Source: Candidatus Bathyarchaeota archaeon
Lineage (GTDB): Archaea > Thermoproteota > Bathyarchaeia > 40CM-2-53-6
Assembly: GCA_005888745.1 (NCBI GenBank)
Contig: VBBS01000035.1
Location: 1 to 46,609, forward strand
DNA length: 46,609 nt
Reading direction: 5' to 3'
Under the pieces are notes generated by a model that did not search any database, was not told the origin of the DNA, and was given only the letters and a program-made list of their open reading frames with translations. Position numbers and translations under genes: made by a program. Positions 35,213 to 43,800 of the stretch are shown here, piece after piece. How positions within the stretch are numbered: position 1 is the first letter of the stretch; each line of letters starts with the position of its first letter.

Positions 35213-35890
35213 TCATTTGAAGAGGATGGATTGTAACTCGTCTAGTGAGGTTATTATCGACTCGGCGCCCGCCTCTTCTAATTCTTCTCGTGAATAGAAT
35301 CCCTGTGGCAGTCCTACTGTCTTGGTTCCGGCCCGTTTTCCGCCCAGCATGTCCACGGGTTCATCTCCGACGACAAAACACTCCCTTGGCTGGAGGTGGA
35401 ACTCATCGATGGCTTTGAGGTAGGGTTGCGGTGATGGTTTGAATTCCGCAACTTGTTCAGGAGTAACCGCGCAGCGGAAATAGTCTCCTAGTTTCCACCT
35501 GTCCAAACGTGTGGTGAGCCGTGTTTTCCGTACGAAAGTCACTAAGCCCATGATGAACCCTTTCTGCCGGAGTTGTTCCAGGAGTCCGACTAGATCTTTT
35601 CCGGGTCCCGTCTCATCCATTTTGGCGTCTAGTTTCTCGAAGAATCTGGCGCGAACCTCCTCGTCGCGGTCGAGTCCTTGTTCTCGGGCAAGCGAGACGG
35701 CCAGTCCGCTTATCTTCAAGGTCTCTCGTGCTAGCCCAGTTTTGATGAGGTTTCGGGCCAGCTCGAGAGCTTCGTAAGCTGTGACTGCGAGGTTGAATTC
35801 TCTGAGGGTCTCTTCGATCAGCGAAATCCAGAGTCTCCAGTCTCCATAGAGTGTGCCATCGAAATCAAAGATGATGCCCCTCGATGGCAG
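35213..35890 (-). CDS. HAD-superfamily phosphatase with probable CTG start codon
   Basis: The 225-residue product contains the nucleophile motif IIFDFDGTLYG (Asp9, Asp11), the motif II stretch LVTFVRKTRL, the lysine in FKPSPQPYLKA and the motif III/IV CFVVGDEPVDMLGGKRAG. It is a phosphoglycolate phosphatase-like HAD enzyme. No ATG, GTG or TTG lies between the upstream stop and the DFDGT motif. The first such codon (TTG 35719) is 48 codons after DFDGT and would destroy the active site. CTG 35888-35890, eight bases after a GGAG, gives the start MPSRGIIFDFDG. It overlaps no neighbour; rpoL ends 14 bases upstream. Confidence 0.82.
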   Translation of the reverse strand: MPSRGIIFDFDGTLYGDWRLWISLIEETLREFNLAVTAYEALELARNLIKTGLARETLKISGLAVSLAREQGLDRDEEVRARFFEKLDAKMDETGPGKDLVGLLEQLRQKGFIMGLVTFVRKTRLTTRLDRWKLGDYFRCAVTPEQVAEFKPSPQPYLKAIDEFHLQPRECFVVGDEPVDMLGGKRAGTKTVGLPQGFYSREELEEAGAESIITSLDELQSILFK

Positions 35891-35904
35891 AGGGCGGTCT
35901 CCGG

Positions 35905-36198
35905 CTAGCTTTCAGCTTCGGCTGTTACTGCGGCACTGAACTTTTCAATGAATTCCTCGGTGTCCGAGTGGACCTTTTTCGCAGCTCGCTCCAAGGCCTT
36001 CTCGGCGGAGGACTCGCCTTTCATTCTCAAGGTTATGACGGGTTTGGTGAAAAGTGGGTGTGGAAGGTCGTAGCCTGCCCAGTCCACTGTCTTGTCTTCA
36101 AGGAGCGCGTTCTGCATTAGATGGCCAAAGGTGTGTCCTTCTCCTTCCATCTCAACCTTGAGGAATCCCTTGGATTTCTTCAAGACGTTAACCTTCAA
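35905..36198 (-). CDS. rpoL: DNA-directed RNA polymerase subunit L (Rpb11-like)
   Basis: RpoL pairs with RpoD in the polymerase assembly platform. The 97-residue product has EGEGHTFGHLMQNALLED, then VDWAGYDLPHPL and the PVITLRMKG strand, matching archaeal RpoL. ATG 36198 overlaps the csl4 stop (ATGA). Confidence 0.92.
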   Translation of the reverse strand: MKVNVLKKSKGFLKVEMEGEGHTFGHLMQNALLEDKTVDWAGYDLPHPLFTKPVITLRMKGESSAEKALERAAKKVHSDTEEFIEKFSAAVTAEAES

Positions 36199-36773
36199 CT
36201 GGGCACGTTGCCTCCGGCTTCAAAGTCCTCGGCCAGTCGTCTTCTCTCAACATTTAGACACAGCGTACAACGGAGAATCCTTCCTGACAGTACAAGCTCG
36301 CCTCCGCACCTTGAGCAGTAGGCTTTGATCACGCCCATGTCTCGTCCGACGGTTGTCAGCTTTGGGATTCGCTGGCTCACATCGATTACCTTTCCCCGGA
36401 TAATGTCGTTTGGTTTGCAGACGTCACCCATGAACCGCTCGAATCTTGGGCTAGAGTTGGAGATGTGCAACATGCCTGTAAACGGTGGTTGCAGCTTATG
36501 CCCGTCAACTACGATGATGTTGATGATGGCCATTTTCTCCTGGACCTTCTCAACAACACCGATGATCGTAGACCCTTCCTCAGGGACGATCGGGGGTCCA
36601 GCGGAAGTTTTTACCGAAACTATATGGCGGTTGGAATCTACTGCGGCTACTCCGGTCTGAGACGAGAATACTGTTCCTTCCACCTCGACCGTTCCGCGAC
36701 CCGGCATGAACTCTTCGACAACGCCAAGCTTTACCCCTGGAACAACGAATTGCCCATCCAGCTTCTTTATCAT
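36195..36773 (-). CDS. csl4: Exosome RNA-binding protein Csl4
   Basis: Csl4 is a cap subunit of the archaeal exosome, which degrades RNA 3' to 5' with Rrp41/Rrp42. The 192-residue product has an N-terminal domain (FVVPGVKLGVVEEFMPG), a central S1 domain (about 60-145, ending DVSQRIPKLTT) and a zinc ribbon (YCSRCGGELVLSG, RCTLC). It is the first gene of the operon running to pcn. Confidence 0.93.
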   Translation of the reverse strand: MIKKLDGQFVVPGVKLGVVEEFMPGRGTVEVEGTVFSSQTGVAAVDSNRHIVSVKTSAGPPIVPEEGSTIIGVVEKVQEKMAIINIIVVDGHKLQPPFTGMLHISNSSPRFERFMGDVCKPNDIIRGKVIDVSQRIPKLTTVGRDMGVIKAYCSRCGGELVLSGRILRCTLCLNVERRRLAEDFEAGGNVPS

Positions 36774-36820
36774 GGCTGTTCTGGTAACCTTTTCAGGAAG
36801 GCTCTATTCTGCCTGCCCGA

Positions 36821-36831
36821 TTCTTATACTC
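36821..36831 (-). promoter_or_regulatory. TATA promoter of the csl4-rpoL-pcn operon
   Basis: The minus strand reads GAGTATAAGAA about 50 bases upstream of the csl4 ATG, which leaves a leader of about 25 bases. Confidence 0.5.
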
Positions 36832-36916
36832 TTGTCTTGAAACGAGATAACGTACCGTAGTCCTAACACGTTGGAACCGAGTGGGTGGCCTGGACTGGAG
36901 TCTAGTATCGTGTGGC

Positions 36917-37888
36917 CTATTGCATTTTTTGCCCGCATTCTGGACAGAATTTGGTCCCAGCGGCGACCGGTTTTCCGCAGTTGGGACAAGGTATCATAGT
37001 TTGCGCGGGAGGCGGTACGAACATGGTTGCTCCGCAGTTAGGGCAGAATCGGGCTCCTTGTTGAACACCGTTTCCGCACTTCGGGCATGCGACGAGTGCT
37101 GGCTGGGGTTGCACAGATGGCTGCATCTGCGCGTTCATGACTTGGGGTATAAGGACCATTCCTGCTCCGAAGCCCGCGCCTGGAGACGAGCCGATGCTTG
37201 ATCCAATGTCCTTTGCCGTCTCCATCCTCAACACGTCTGAGGTAGCTGCTTTCTGTTTGATCCAGAAGAGTCTATCTCGGAACTGATCAGAGGTGTCGAT
37301 GCCTTCGAACTTGAAATCAACAAGGTCGGTTCCTATTCTTTTCAGAGCATCATTGATATTGACTTTCACGGTAACCGATGCTTTGTCGAGTTGAGTGAAT
37401 GCGGTTTGAAGATCGTATTTTGACATTTCATCGATGACTCTTTCGTTGATGAAGCCTCGGATGAAATCGTCCACTTGCTGAGTATTGTAGGCTCCTTGTC
37501 CCCCGACAACCTCGTTAACGAACAAGTTGGAGTCAGTTACCCTGAACCATGCTGTCCCGTGAACCATCAAGGGAGCCAGCTCTGTCGTCTGCGCCTTTGC
37601 GCCCCACTTGCCAGCGAACTGTTTCGTGGAGACGTATATGACGGTGGCTGTGAAGGGTGTCTTGCCGCCGAAGAATATTCGGTATGCCGAAGTTATGAGA
37701 GGCAGGTTGAGAGTTGTAAGAGTATGTCTCCCGGGAGGGAAGACGTCATATGCCTTGCCGTCTTTGAGAAAGACCGCCGTCTCATATTCATGCACGACTA
37801 ACTGTGCGGCGTTCGTGATTTCTTCTACTGGGTATCGCCAGACGACATCGTCTGGGCCTGCTCCTCTCCACTCTATGACTTGTGGCAT
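36917..37888 (-). CDS. SPFH-domain protein with two C-terminal zinc ribbons (YdjI/virion-core-like)
   Basis: The 323-residue product has an SPFH (stomatin/prohibitin-like) domain covering residues 10-230: VVHEYETAVFLKDGK, FPPGRHTL, and a long helix ending near VLRMETA. A glycine- and proline-rich linker follows, then two zinc ribbons (ACPKCGNG...FCPNCG and PCPNCGKP...FCPECG). Such YdjI-like proteins are linked in bacteria to membrane stress and oligomeric platforms. No transmembrane helix is seen. The start overlaps the stop of the upstream coiled-coil gene (TAATG), so the two are co-translated. Confidence 0.8.
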   Translation of the reverse strand: MPQVIEWRGAGPDDVVWRYPVEEITNAAQLVVHEYETAVFLKDGKAYDVFPPGRHTLTTLNLPLITSAYRIFFGGKTPFTATVIYVSTKQFAGKWGAKAQTTELAPLMVHGTAWFRVTDSNLFVNEVVGGQGAYNTQQVDDFIRGFINERVIDEMSKYDLQTAFTQLDKASVTVKVNINDALKRIGTDLVDFKFEGIDTSDQFRDRLFWIKQKAATSDVLRMETAKDIGSSIGSSPGAGFGAGMVLIPQVMNAQMQPSVQPQPALVACPKCGNGVQQGARFCPNCGATMFVPPPAQTMIPCPNCGKPVAAGTKFCPECGQKMQ

Positions 37889-38430
37889 TACTGCTGAACC
37901 CCCAGGATTACATCTTTGCGGCCGTTATACGCGGTCTCGAGCGCGTCGACCGCTTTCATCGCGTCGGAGATCTTTCCTTTTGCATCTCGAACATGTCCAT
38001 TGTCCACAGTATCTTTGAGACCTTGAATGGCCGTTGTTACGGTATCCGTCATCTGCAGGAGTTGCATGTCATAGTCCATCATTCGGTCCAAATCTGGCTC
38101 TTTGACCTTTGTAACATCAAAGAAGCCTGCGTATCCGTATTCTGAGTGGTTGATACGTTCGACAACCCTGTCGAGCCGCGCCATGAGATGATCCGTGTCA
38201 TCCCACGTGTCGTTGATTCCCTGGTTGACTAGCGACCTGTAGGTGTCCTTCGCTTGTGCCTCGGCACTGGACAGTTTCTGGTAGATCTGGTTTCTGAGAA
38301 GCTTGTCTGACTCACGCCGGATCTCTCTCTCCTTGTATCCATGGAATCCCGGAATTAGAAGCATGATTTTCTCTTGTAGATTGGTCTGAGATTTGGCCCT
38401 TTCGTAAAATGAGTTGCTCGACTGGCTCAA
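37888..38430 (-). CDS. Helical/coiled-coil partner protein of unknown function
   Basis: The 180-residue product starts at TTG 38430 and contains the motif LIPGFHGYKEREIRRESDK near residue 30, followed by long amphipathic helices (YQKLSSAEAQAKD, LARL-type heptads) up to residue 170. I do not know a named family. The tight overlap with the SPFH gene suggests one functional unit, perhaps a membrane-associated complex. Confidence 0.65.
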   Translation of the reverse strand: MSQSSNSFYERAKSQTNLQEKIMLLIPGFHGYKEREIRRESDKLLRNQIYQKLSSAEAQAKDTYRSLVNQGINDTWDDTDHLMARLDRVVERINHSEYGYAGFFDVTKVKEPDLDRMMDYDMQLLQMTDTVTTAIQGLKDTVDNGHVRDAKGKISDAMKAVDALETAYNGRKDVILGVQQ

Positions 38431-38470
38431 CTTCGAACCTTTCCCTTAACATTCAGATTTCACAGTCTAT

Positions 38471-38484
38471 GTTACTTTTAAGGG
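38471..38484 (-). promoter_or_regulatory. TATA promoter of the coiled-coil/SPFH operon
   Basis: The minus strand reads CCTTAAAAGTAAC about 45-50 bases before TTG 38430. A leader of about 20 bases containing AAGG would result. Confidence 0.45.
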
Positions 38485-38672
38485 TGTCAAAACCATTGAA
38501 GCCTAAATCCGGGACTACTGTCTTTCAAACTTTCATAATCAAACCTTTCGGATAGGCGGATCCCGTCGAAAAATGTTCATCCTTTTTAGATCAGCAATAG
38601 GTCACGGTCAGTCTTTCCGGGCGGGTTACAGAATGACTATGTTGAGATTCGCAGGTGGGAGGCGTTGCGCAG

Positions 38673-38828
38673 ATGAGGACTGTCAACAGGGAAGAACCGG
38701 TTACACGAAGCCATTTCATCGACTGTCCCAGCTGTAAGACTCATACCATCAAGCTCAAACGAATTGTCCAAGTCGGACGATGCAAGAGCTGCCCACGAGT
38801 CATACAAGATTGTAATAGTATACGTTAA
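38673..38828 (+). CDS. 51-residue zinc-ribbon protein
   Basis: The ATG at 38673 follows GGGAGG after about 12 bases, and the stop is TAA 38826-38828. The product has Cys18-x2-Cys21 (DCPSCKTH) and Cys37-x2-Cys40 (RCKSCPR), a single zinc ribbon with basic surroundings. No family can be named. A longer frame in another phase (38764-39063) shows no recognisable features and is rejected. A TATA-like stretch CTTTTTAGAT lies near 38580. Confidence 0.55.
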   Translation: MRTVNREEPVTRSHFIDCPSCKTHTIKLKRIVQVGRCKSCPRVIQDCNSIR

Positions 38829-39001
38829 GGAGGGAAAATCTAAGCCTGCGACGAAAACGCTGACTGCGTATCCGGCACCGAGTCCGGACGCAACATTGCC
38901 GTCTTGGCAGGTGCCTCCGACAGTTACAGTCTCTGAGACTTCGGTATATCCGTACCGAAAAACGGACGCCCGTGAAAGTTCTTGGGCCGGTTGTGTAACA
39001 G

Positions 39002-39610
39002 CTACCAGTGGTCGTAGTGGGTGGATTTTTCGACAGGCTTTCTTCGGGGACGACCGAGGCTGACAGCCGGATAGCCAAGATATACCAGGCAGGCAATCTT
39101 GACATGTTCCGGGACCCCGAGGACCTTTTTGACCTCTGGCTCACCTCTGGTCGAGGTAGAACCGTGAACTGTCAGGCATGTTCCAAGGCCCAACGCGTGA
39201 GCCGCCAGCATTAGGTTCTGGATCGCCGGATAGATGCTCGCATACCTGACCTCCTCACTCTTGCTGACACGGTTCAGATCGACGCAGCAATAGACTATTA
39301 CAGGAACCTTCTCAGTGTGGCGAAGCATCTCCGTAGCCTCATCATATACGTCTCTCATACGAGGGGACATTCCTGAACCACCAGCGAGTCTCTCAAGCCA
39401 TGCTCTGAGCATAGGTTCCTTGAGACGGGCCTTTACCTTTACATCACGAACCACGATAAACTCCCAGGGCTGACTGTTGCTTCCTGAGGCAGCCTTGGAA
39501 GCGGACTCTAGAATGATCCTGATCTTGTCGTCAGAAACCGGGTCGACCTTAAATTTTCGGACTGATCTAAGAGAGCTGATTCCATCCAGTAAAGAGATCT
39601 CCCTTGGCAT
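39002..39610 (-). CDS. Nitroreductase family protein
   Basis: Nitroreductase-fold enzymes bind FMN and reduce nitro compounds, quinones or other substrates with NAD(P)H. The 202-residue product starts with a helix containing SVRKFK, has ASKAASGSNSQPWEFIVV (FMN phosphate and ring contacts), and ends with ALGLGTCLTVHG and LGYPAVS.GRPRRKP, the usual C-terminal block. The substrate is unknown. It diverges from the deoxyribonucleotidase gene. Confidence 0.88.
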   Translation of the reverse strand: MPREISLLDGISSLRSVRKFKVDPVSDDKIRIILESASKAASGSNSQPWEFIVVRDVKVKARLKEPMLRAWLERLAGGSGMSPRMRDVYDEATEMLRHTEKVPVIVYCCVDLNRVSKSEEVRYASIYPAIQNLMLAAHALGLGTCLTVHGSTSTRGEPEVKKVLGVPEHVKIACLVYLGYPAVSLGRPRRKPVEKSTHYDHW

Positions 39611-39694
39611 ACCAGCTTGTTGACCCGCTCAAGGTTAAAGACTCTCGCGGTCCAATTTGACTTTCGTCAATTGCATAGGTCTCAATCTGACCGC

Positions 39695-40249
39695 TTGAGA
39701 ATTGCGGTCGATCTTGACGGGGTCTTAGCTGAGACAATGGAAGCATGGTGCAAACGCGCCAACGAGTTCCTTGGCACAAGCTTGAGGCTTGCCGATCTAG
39801 ATACTTGGGCGTCCTGGCGCAAGCTCGGAATCAGCAGAGAACAGTTCTTCCAGTTTCTGGATGAGGCATGGGATGACTGGGAGAGCATACCTCCAACGGA
39901 ACCAAGATTAGCGGAAAGAGTCCGGAATTTATCCCGATCCGGACGGATCGACATTGTGACCGGTCGCAGCAAGGAGAGCGTCAAAGCGGCAAAGAGCTGG
40001 CTCGCCGAGCACAAGATACCATATGAGCGATTTGTACGGGTCCCAGGCTGGAAGGACAAGATCTCTCTAAACTATGATGTGTATATTGACGATGCACCAG
40101 AGTTGATGCCTCTTATCTCGCGCAATCCCATGATGTGGGGAATACTATACAGCAGGCCATGGAACCGAACCGTCCCTGAACTACGCCATGTCTTCAGGGT
40201 CAAGAGTTGGACGGAAATCCCAAGACTCCTCGAGCAGATACAACAATAA
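39695..40249 (+). CDS. 5'(3')-deoxyribonucleotidase-like HAD phosphatase
   Basis: The product begins LRIAVDLDGVLAETM, with the HAD nucleophile and acid/base aspartates, then IDIVTGRS (motif II) and a lysine-containing GWKDKISLN, and YDVYIDDAPEL (motif III/IV). This layout matches the NT5C/deoxyribonucleotidase group, which removes phosphate from nucleoside monophosphates. Frames open back to TTG 39617. TTG 39695 is chosen because the shorter gene leaves an 84-base divergent promoter region next to the nitroreductase. The start is uncertain. Confidence 0.75.
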   Translation: MRIAVDLDGVLAETMEAWCKRANEFLGTSLRLADLDTWASWRKLGISREQFFQFLDEAWDDWESIPPTEPRLAERVRNLSRSGRIDIVTGRSKESVKAAKSWLAEHKIPYERFVRVPGWKDKISLNYDVYIDDAPELMPLISRNPMMWGILYSRPWNRTVPELRHVFRVKSWTEIPRLLEQIQQ

Positions 40250-40343
40250 GACGAGCGAGAAGGTCCAGGCCTTACAAATCATTCCCCAGAGATTTAGAAG
40301 GAAGAAACGCTGGCCCACGTCGGATCACGAATAGTCCTTCCTG

Positions 40344-40356
40344 GAATCTTTATACC
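40344..40356 (+). promoter_or_regulatory. TATA promoter of gcvH
   Basis: AATCTTTATACCG is followed 25 bases later by GAGGGA (40381-40386), which is correctly spaced as a ribosome binding site for TTG 40393. Confidence 0.55.
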
Positions 40357-40392
40357 GAAACGAACCATCACATAAATTCTGAGGGACCCACG

Positions 40393-40803
40393 TTGAAAGG
40401 CGATTACAAGGTTCCAGAAGATGTCTACTACACGAAAGAGCACGAATGGGTCCGGCTCGAAGGAGAGAGGTGCAGAGTAGGAGTAACCGACTACGCCCAG
40501 AACTCGCTGCACGAAGTCGTTTACGTCGACCTTCCAAAAATAGGTCTCAAAGTAGGCCAGATGCAAAGCATTGGCACAGTCGAATCAGTGAAGGCCGTCG
40601 CCGATGTCTACTCCCCTATCTCAGGCACAGTCCTCGAGGTCAACAACACGCTCTCAGATGCCCCCGAACTAGTCAACAAGAATCCGTACGGTGAAGGATG
40701 GATTACGATAATCCAGCCAGAAGATTTGAAGAGAGAACTGCCCGGTCTCATGAAAGCAGCTGACTACAAGAACCTCTTGAAGAAGATAACCGAGAAGAAA
40801 TGA
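40393..40803 (+). CDS. gcvH: Glycine cleavage system H protein
   Basis: H protein carries the aminomethyl group on a lipoyl arm between P and T proteins. From TTG 40393 the 136-residue product begins KGDYKVPEDVYYTKEHEW. It contains GVTDYAQNSLHEVVYVDLP and the lipoylation site VESVKAV (Lys67), then SPISGTVLEVN and NPYGEGWI. The frame is open back to 40207, but that part is a shadow of the previous gene. The promoter at 40344 and the GAGGGA box fix the start. gcvT is 33 kb away. Confidence 0.94.
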   Translation: MKGDYKVPEDVYYTKEHEWVRLEGERCRVGVTDYAQNSLHEVVYVDLPKIGLKVGQMQSIGTVESVKAVADVYSPISGTVLEVNNTLSDAPELVNKNPYGEGWITIIQPEDLKRELPGLMKAADYKNLLKKITEKK

Positions 40804-40837
40804 GAATCCTAAGGGACGACACTTTTGGTCGCCTAGG

Positions 40838-40849
40838 ACGTTTATCTTC
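40838..40849 (+). promoter_or_regulatory. TATA-like element of the Lhr gene
   Basis: GACGTTTATCTT lies about 40-50 bases before ATG 40888, downstream of gcvH. Confidence 0.4.
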
Positions 40850-40887
40850 GAGAGTTTCCAATCCTGTCCACTGACTAGTGAAGTAAA

Positions 40888-43800
40888 ATGGTCTCAGAAG
40901 CCTTCGCCCTCCTTTCTTCCCCACTGAAAGGATTGCTCCATGAGACAGGAATCTCAAAGCCAACGCCACCACAGGTCGAAGCCATTCCCTTGATAGCCCA
41001 GGGCGACAACGTGCTCATAATTGCCCCCACAGGTTCAGGCAAGACCGAGGCAGCACTGCTTCCATTGATCGATAGAATGATCCGGAGTCCGGACAGACAA
41101 GGCATCTCACTCGTCTACATAACACCACTCAGGGCGCTGAACCGAGACCTCCTCAAGCGACTCCAAACATGGTCCGACAAACTCGGTTTCTCGGTCGAAG
41201 TTCGACACGGGGATACGCCGGCCAAAGACAGAAGACGGATGGCAGTCAAACCCCCCGACCTTCTCATCACAACACCGGAAACCCTCCAAGCTATATTGCC
41301 TGGCAAACGGATGAGGGATCATCTTCGTCACGTCAAATCTGTCGTAGTCGATGAGATCCACGAGCTGGCAGGCGACCGTAGAGGAGTTCAGTTGACCGTC
41401 GGTCTCGAGCGGCTCAGAGAGATCTGCGTCAACGGTTTCCAGAGAGTCGGACTCTCAGCCACGGTCGGCAACCCCGAAGAAATCGCACAATTCCTCGGAG
41501 CCAATCAGCCTGTCAAGACAGTACAGATTCCACTCAACAAGTCGACCAGATACAAGGTAGAGTATCCGGCACCAGGAGAGGAAGATCGAGACCTCGCTAG
41601 ACGACTATACACCACGCCCGAGGCTGCTGCGAGACTTACACTTGTAGACGATCTGATAGAAGCTCACGATTCCACCCTAATCTTCGTCAACAGCCGAGTC
41701 AACGCCGAACTGCTCGGATCCAAGTTCAACATGATGAACCGAGAAATAATGGTCCACCACGGCTCACTCCCCAGAGAAGAAAGAGTCCGAGCCGAAGAAG
41801 CATTCAAGGCCGGAGAAGTCAAAGGTCTCGTATGTATACCAGAAGAGGAGCTGATCGTTACCTCACGGGGTGTGAGACACGCGAGAGAGATTACTGAAGG
41901 AGATAGTGTCGTCTCCTACGATCTTGACTCTTGCAAAACGGTTTTCAGGCCAGTTACAAGAAAGTTTTGGCAGACAGCTGACCGCCTGGTACACGTTAGG
42001 CATGAGCTAGGTCTCCTTAAGGTAACCCCCAACCATCCTGTGCTGTGCTTGGGACCGGGTGGCTTGGTGTGGAAAGCGGCCAGCGAGATTGTAGCTGGAG
42101 ATGCTTTGGTCACGATTGGTCGAATACAAAAGCAGCCAGTTCTTACGCACACCTTGATTGATTATCCGAATCTTTTTGTCAAGAATTCTAGCATACGTTT
42201 ACTCGGCTATGATCCGCCGGGAAACCCTGGTTCAGAGGTAAGTAGATTATCCCTTGTAAAGTTGGTCATGAGTCAGGATGACCTTGTCAAGATCAAAACT
42301 TTCAACACTACACAAACGACGTACACCATTCCGTCTTGGGCGGACAGTCGGCTCGGATACTTACTGGGGTTCCGCAAGTCGGATGGCGACAACCACATGC
42401 GATTCTTCAACACCGACCCAAAGAAGCTCGGCCAGGTAGAATCCTATCTTTCGGGACTTTACGGGGGTTCAATGTATCACGCTGAGATTACGGAAAATCT
42501 TTCGAGTTTCCGAGGGAACAAGTCTCGAATGGTGCTGCAGGCTCATTCAAAGCCCATATCGAATCTTCTTGACAATCTTTGGAGCACTCTACCTCTCCCG
42601 AGGGATATTGTAAGCTCCTTCTTGGCAGGGTACTTGGATGGAGACGGATGCGCTGTTGTCAGGAATGGCAACCGGCTTGAGCAGCTTCAGTTTGTGACTT
42701 TCGATCCCGTCAACCGAGAGTACTTGATCTTCTCACTACTATCCCTTGGCATGAAGCCCAAGCTTTGGAAGGCGAATGGGGTTTCCGGTGAGGGTTTCAC
42801 TGTCAGTGTGGTCTATAGCGACGATAAGTCTCGATTGCTCGAACTTGTGAAAGAACAATCCATTAAGGCCCGAGAACTGAACGCTCCTTCTCTTGGGAGA
42901 AAGCAAAGAACCTTCTACGGTCTTGGTTCATACATCAAGTCCAAGAGAATTGAGAGAGAAATATCCTCGTATACACTCTGGAAACTGATTGGCTATTCCA
43001 CAAGATACGAGAACCCAAAAAGAGGGATGGCTGCAAACTTTCTATCTCGTCTGAACGAACTTCTCAGATCTCCGCTGCTCGACGGACTTATCAAAGGGAA
43101 TTTCGGTATTTCGCAGGTTCGTTCAGTCCAGAATGTCGAAGGGAGAGTGGACGTTGTCAACTTTGAAGTCGAACATACTCAAACCTACGCAGTTGGAGGT
43201 ATCGTAACTCATAACTGCACGAGTACCCTTGAGTTGGGAATAGACATTGGATCCGTTGACCTAGTCGTCCAATACATGTCTCCTAGACAGGTAAACAGTC
43301 TCGTTCAGCGTGTAGGCCGGTCAGGTCACACTCTCACTAGAACTTCTGAGGGAGTTTTAGTTTCAGTCTCGACCGAGGACATCCTGGAATCTGTCGGAGT
43401 CATCGAGCTAGCGAAAGAGGGACGATTAGAACATACCAATATTCACTTTGGTGCGTTAGATGTGGTAGCGCATCAGATCGCGGGAGTACTGATGGACTCA
43501 GAGGGAAGCCTCGAGGTCTCACAAGCTAAGAGCATCATCAAGAGAGCCTACCCATACCGCGACCTAGAGGACGGCGCACTTGACAAGGTCATCGAATTCA
43601 TGCGCAAGATGGGCTACCTCAAGAAAGACGACAACACCCTATACCGCACTTCCAGGACTCGATTCTACTATTTCGAAAATCTGAGCATGATCCCCGACGA
43701 ACGCCGCTACCTAGTAGTGGATCTCACGAGTCAGCAAAACGTTGGCATTCTCGGCGAAGAATTCATGATCACCAAAGCCCGCATCGGACTAAACTTCATC

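Noticed and set aside
38764-39063. 99-codon plus-strand frame
   Set aside because: It overlaps the small zinc ribbon and runs antisense into the nitroreductase. Its composition looks non-coding.
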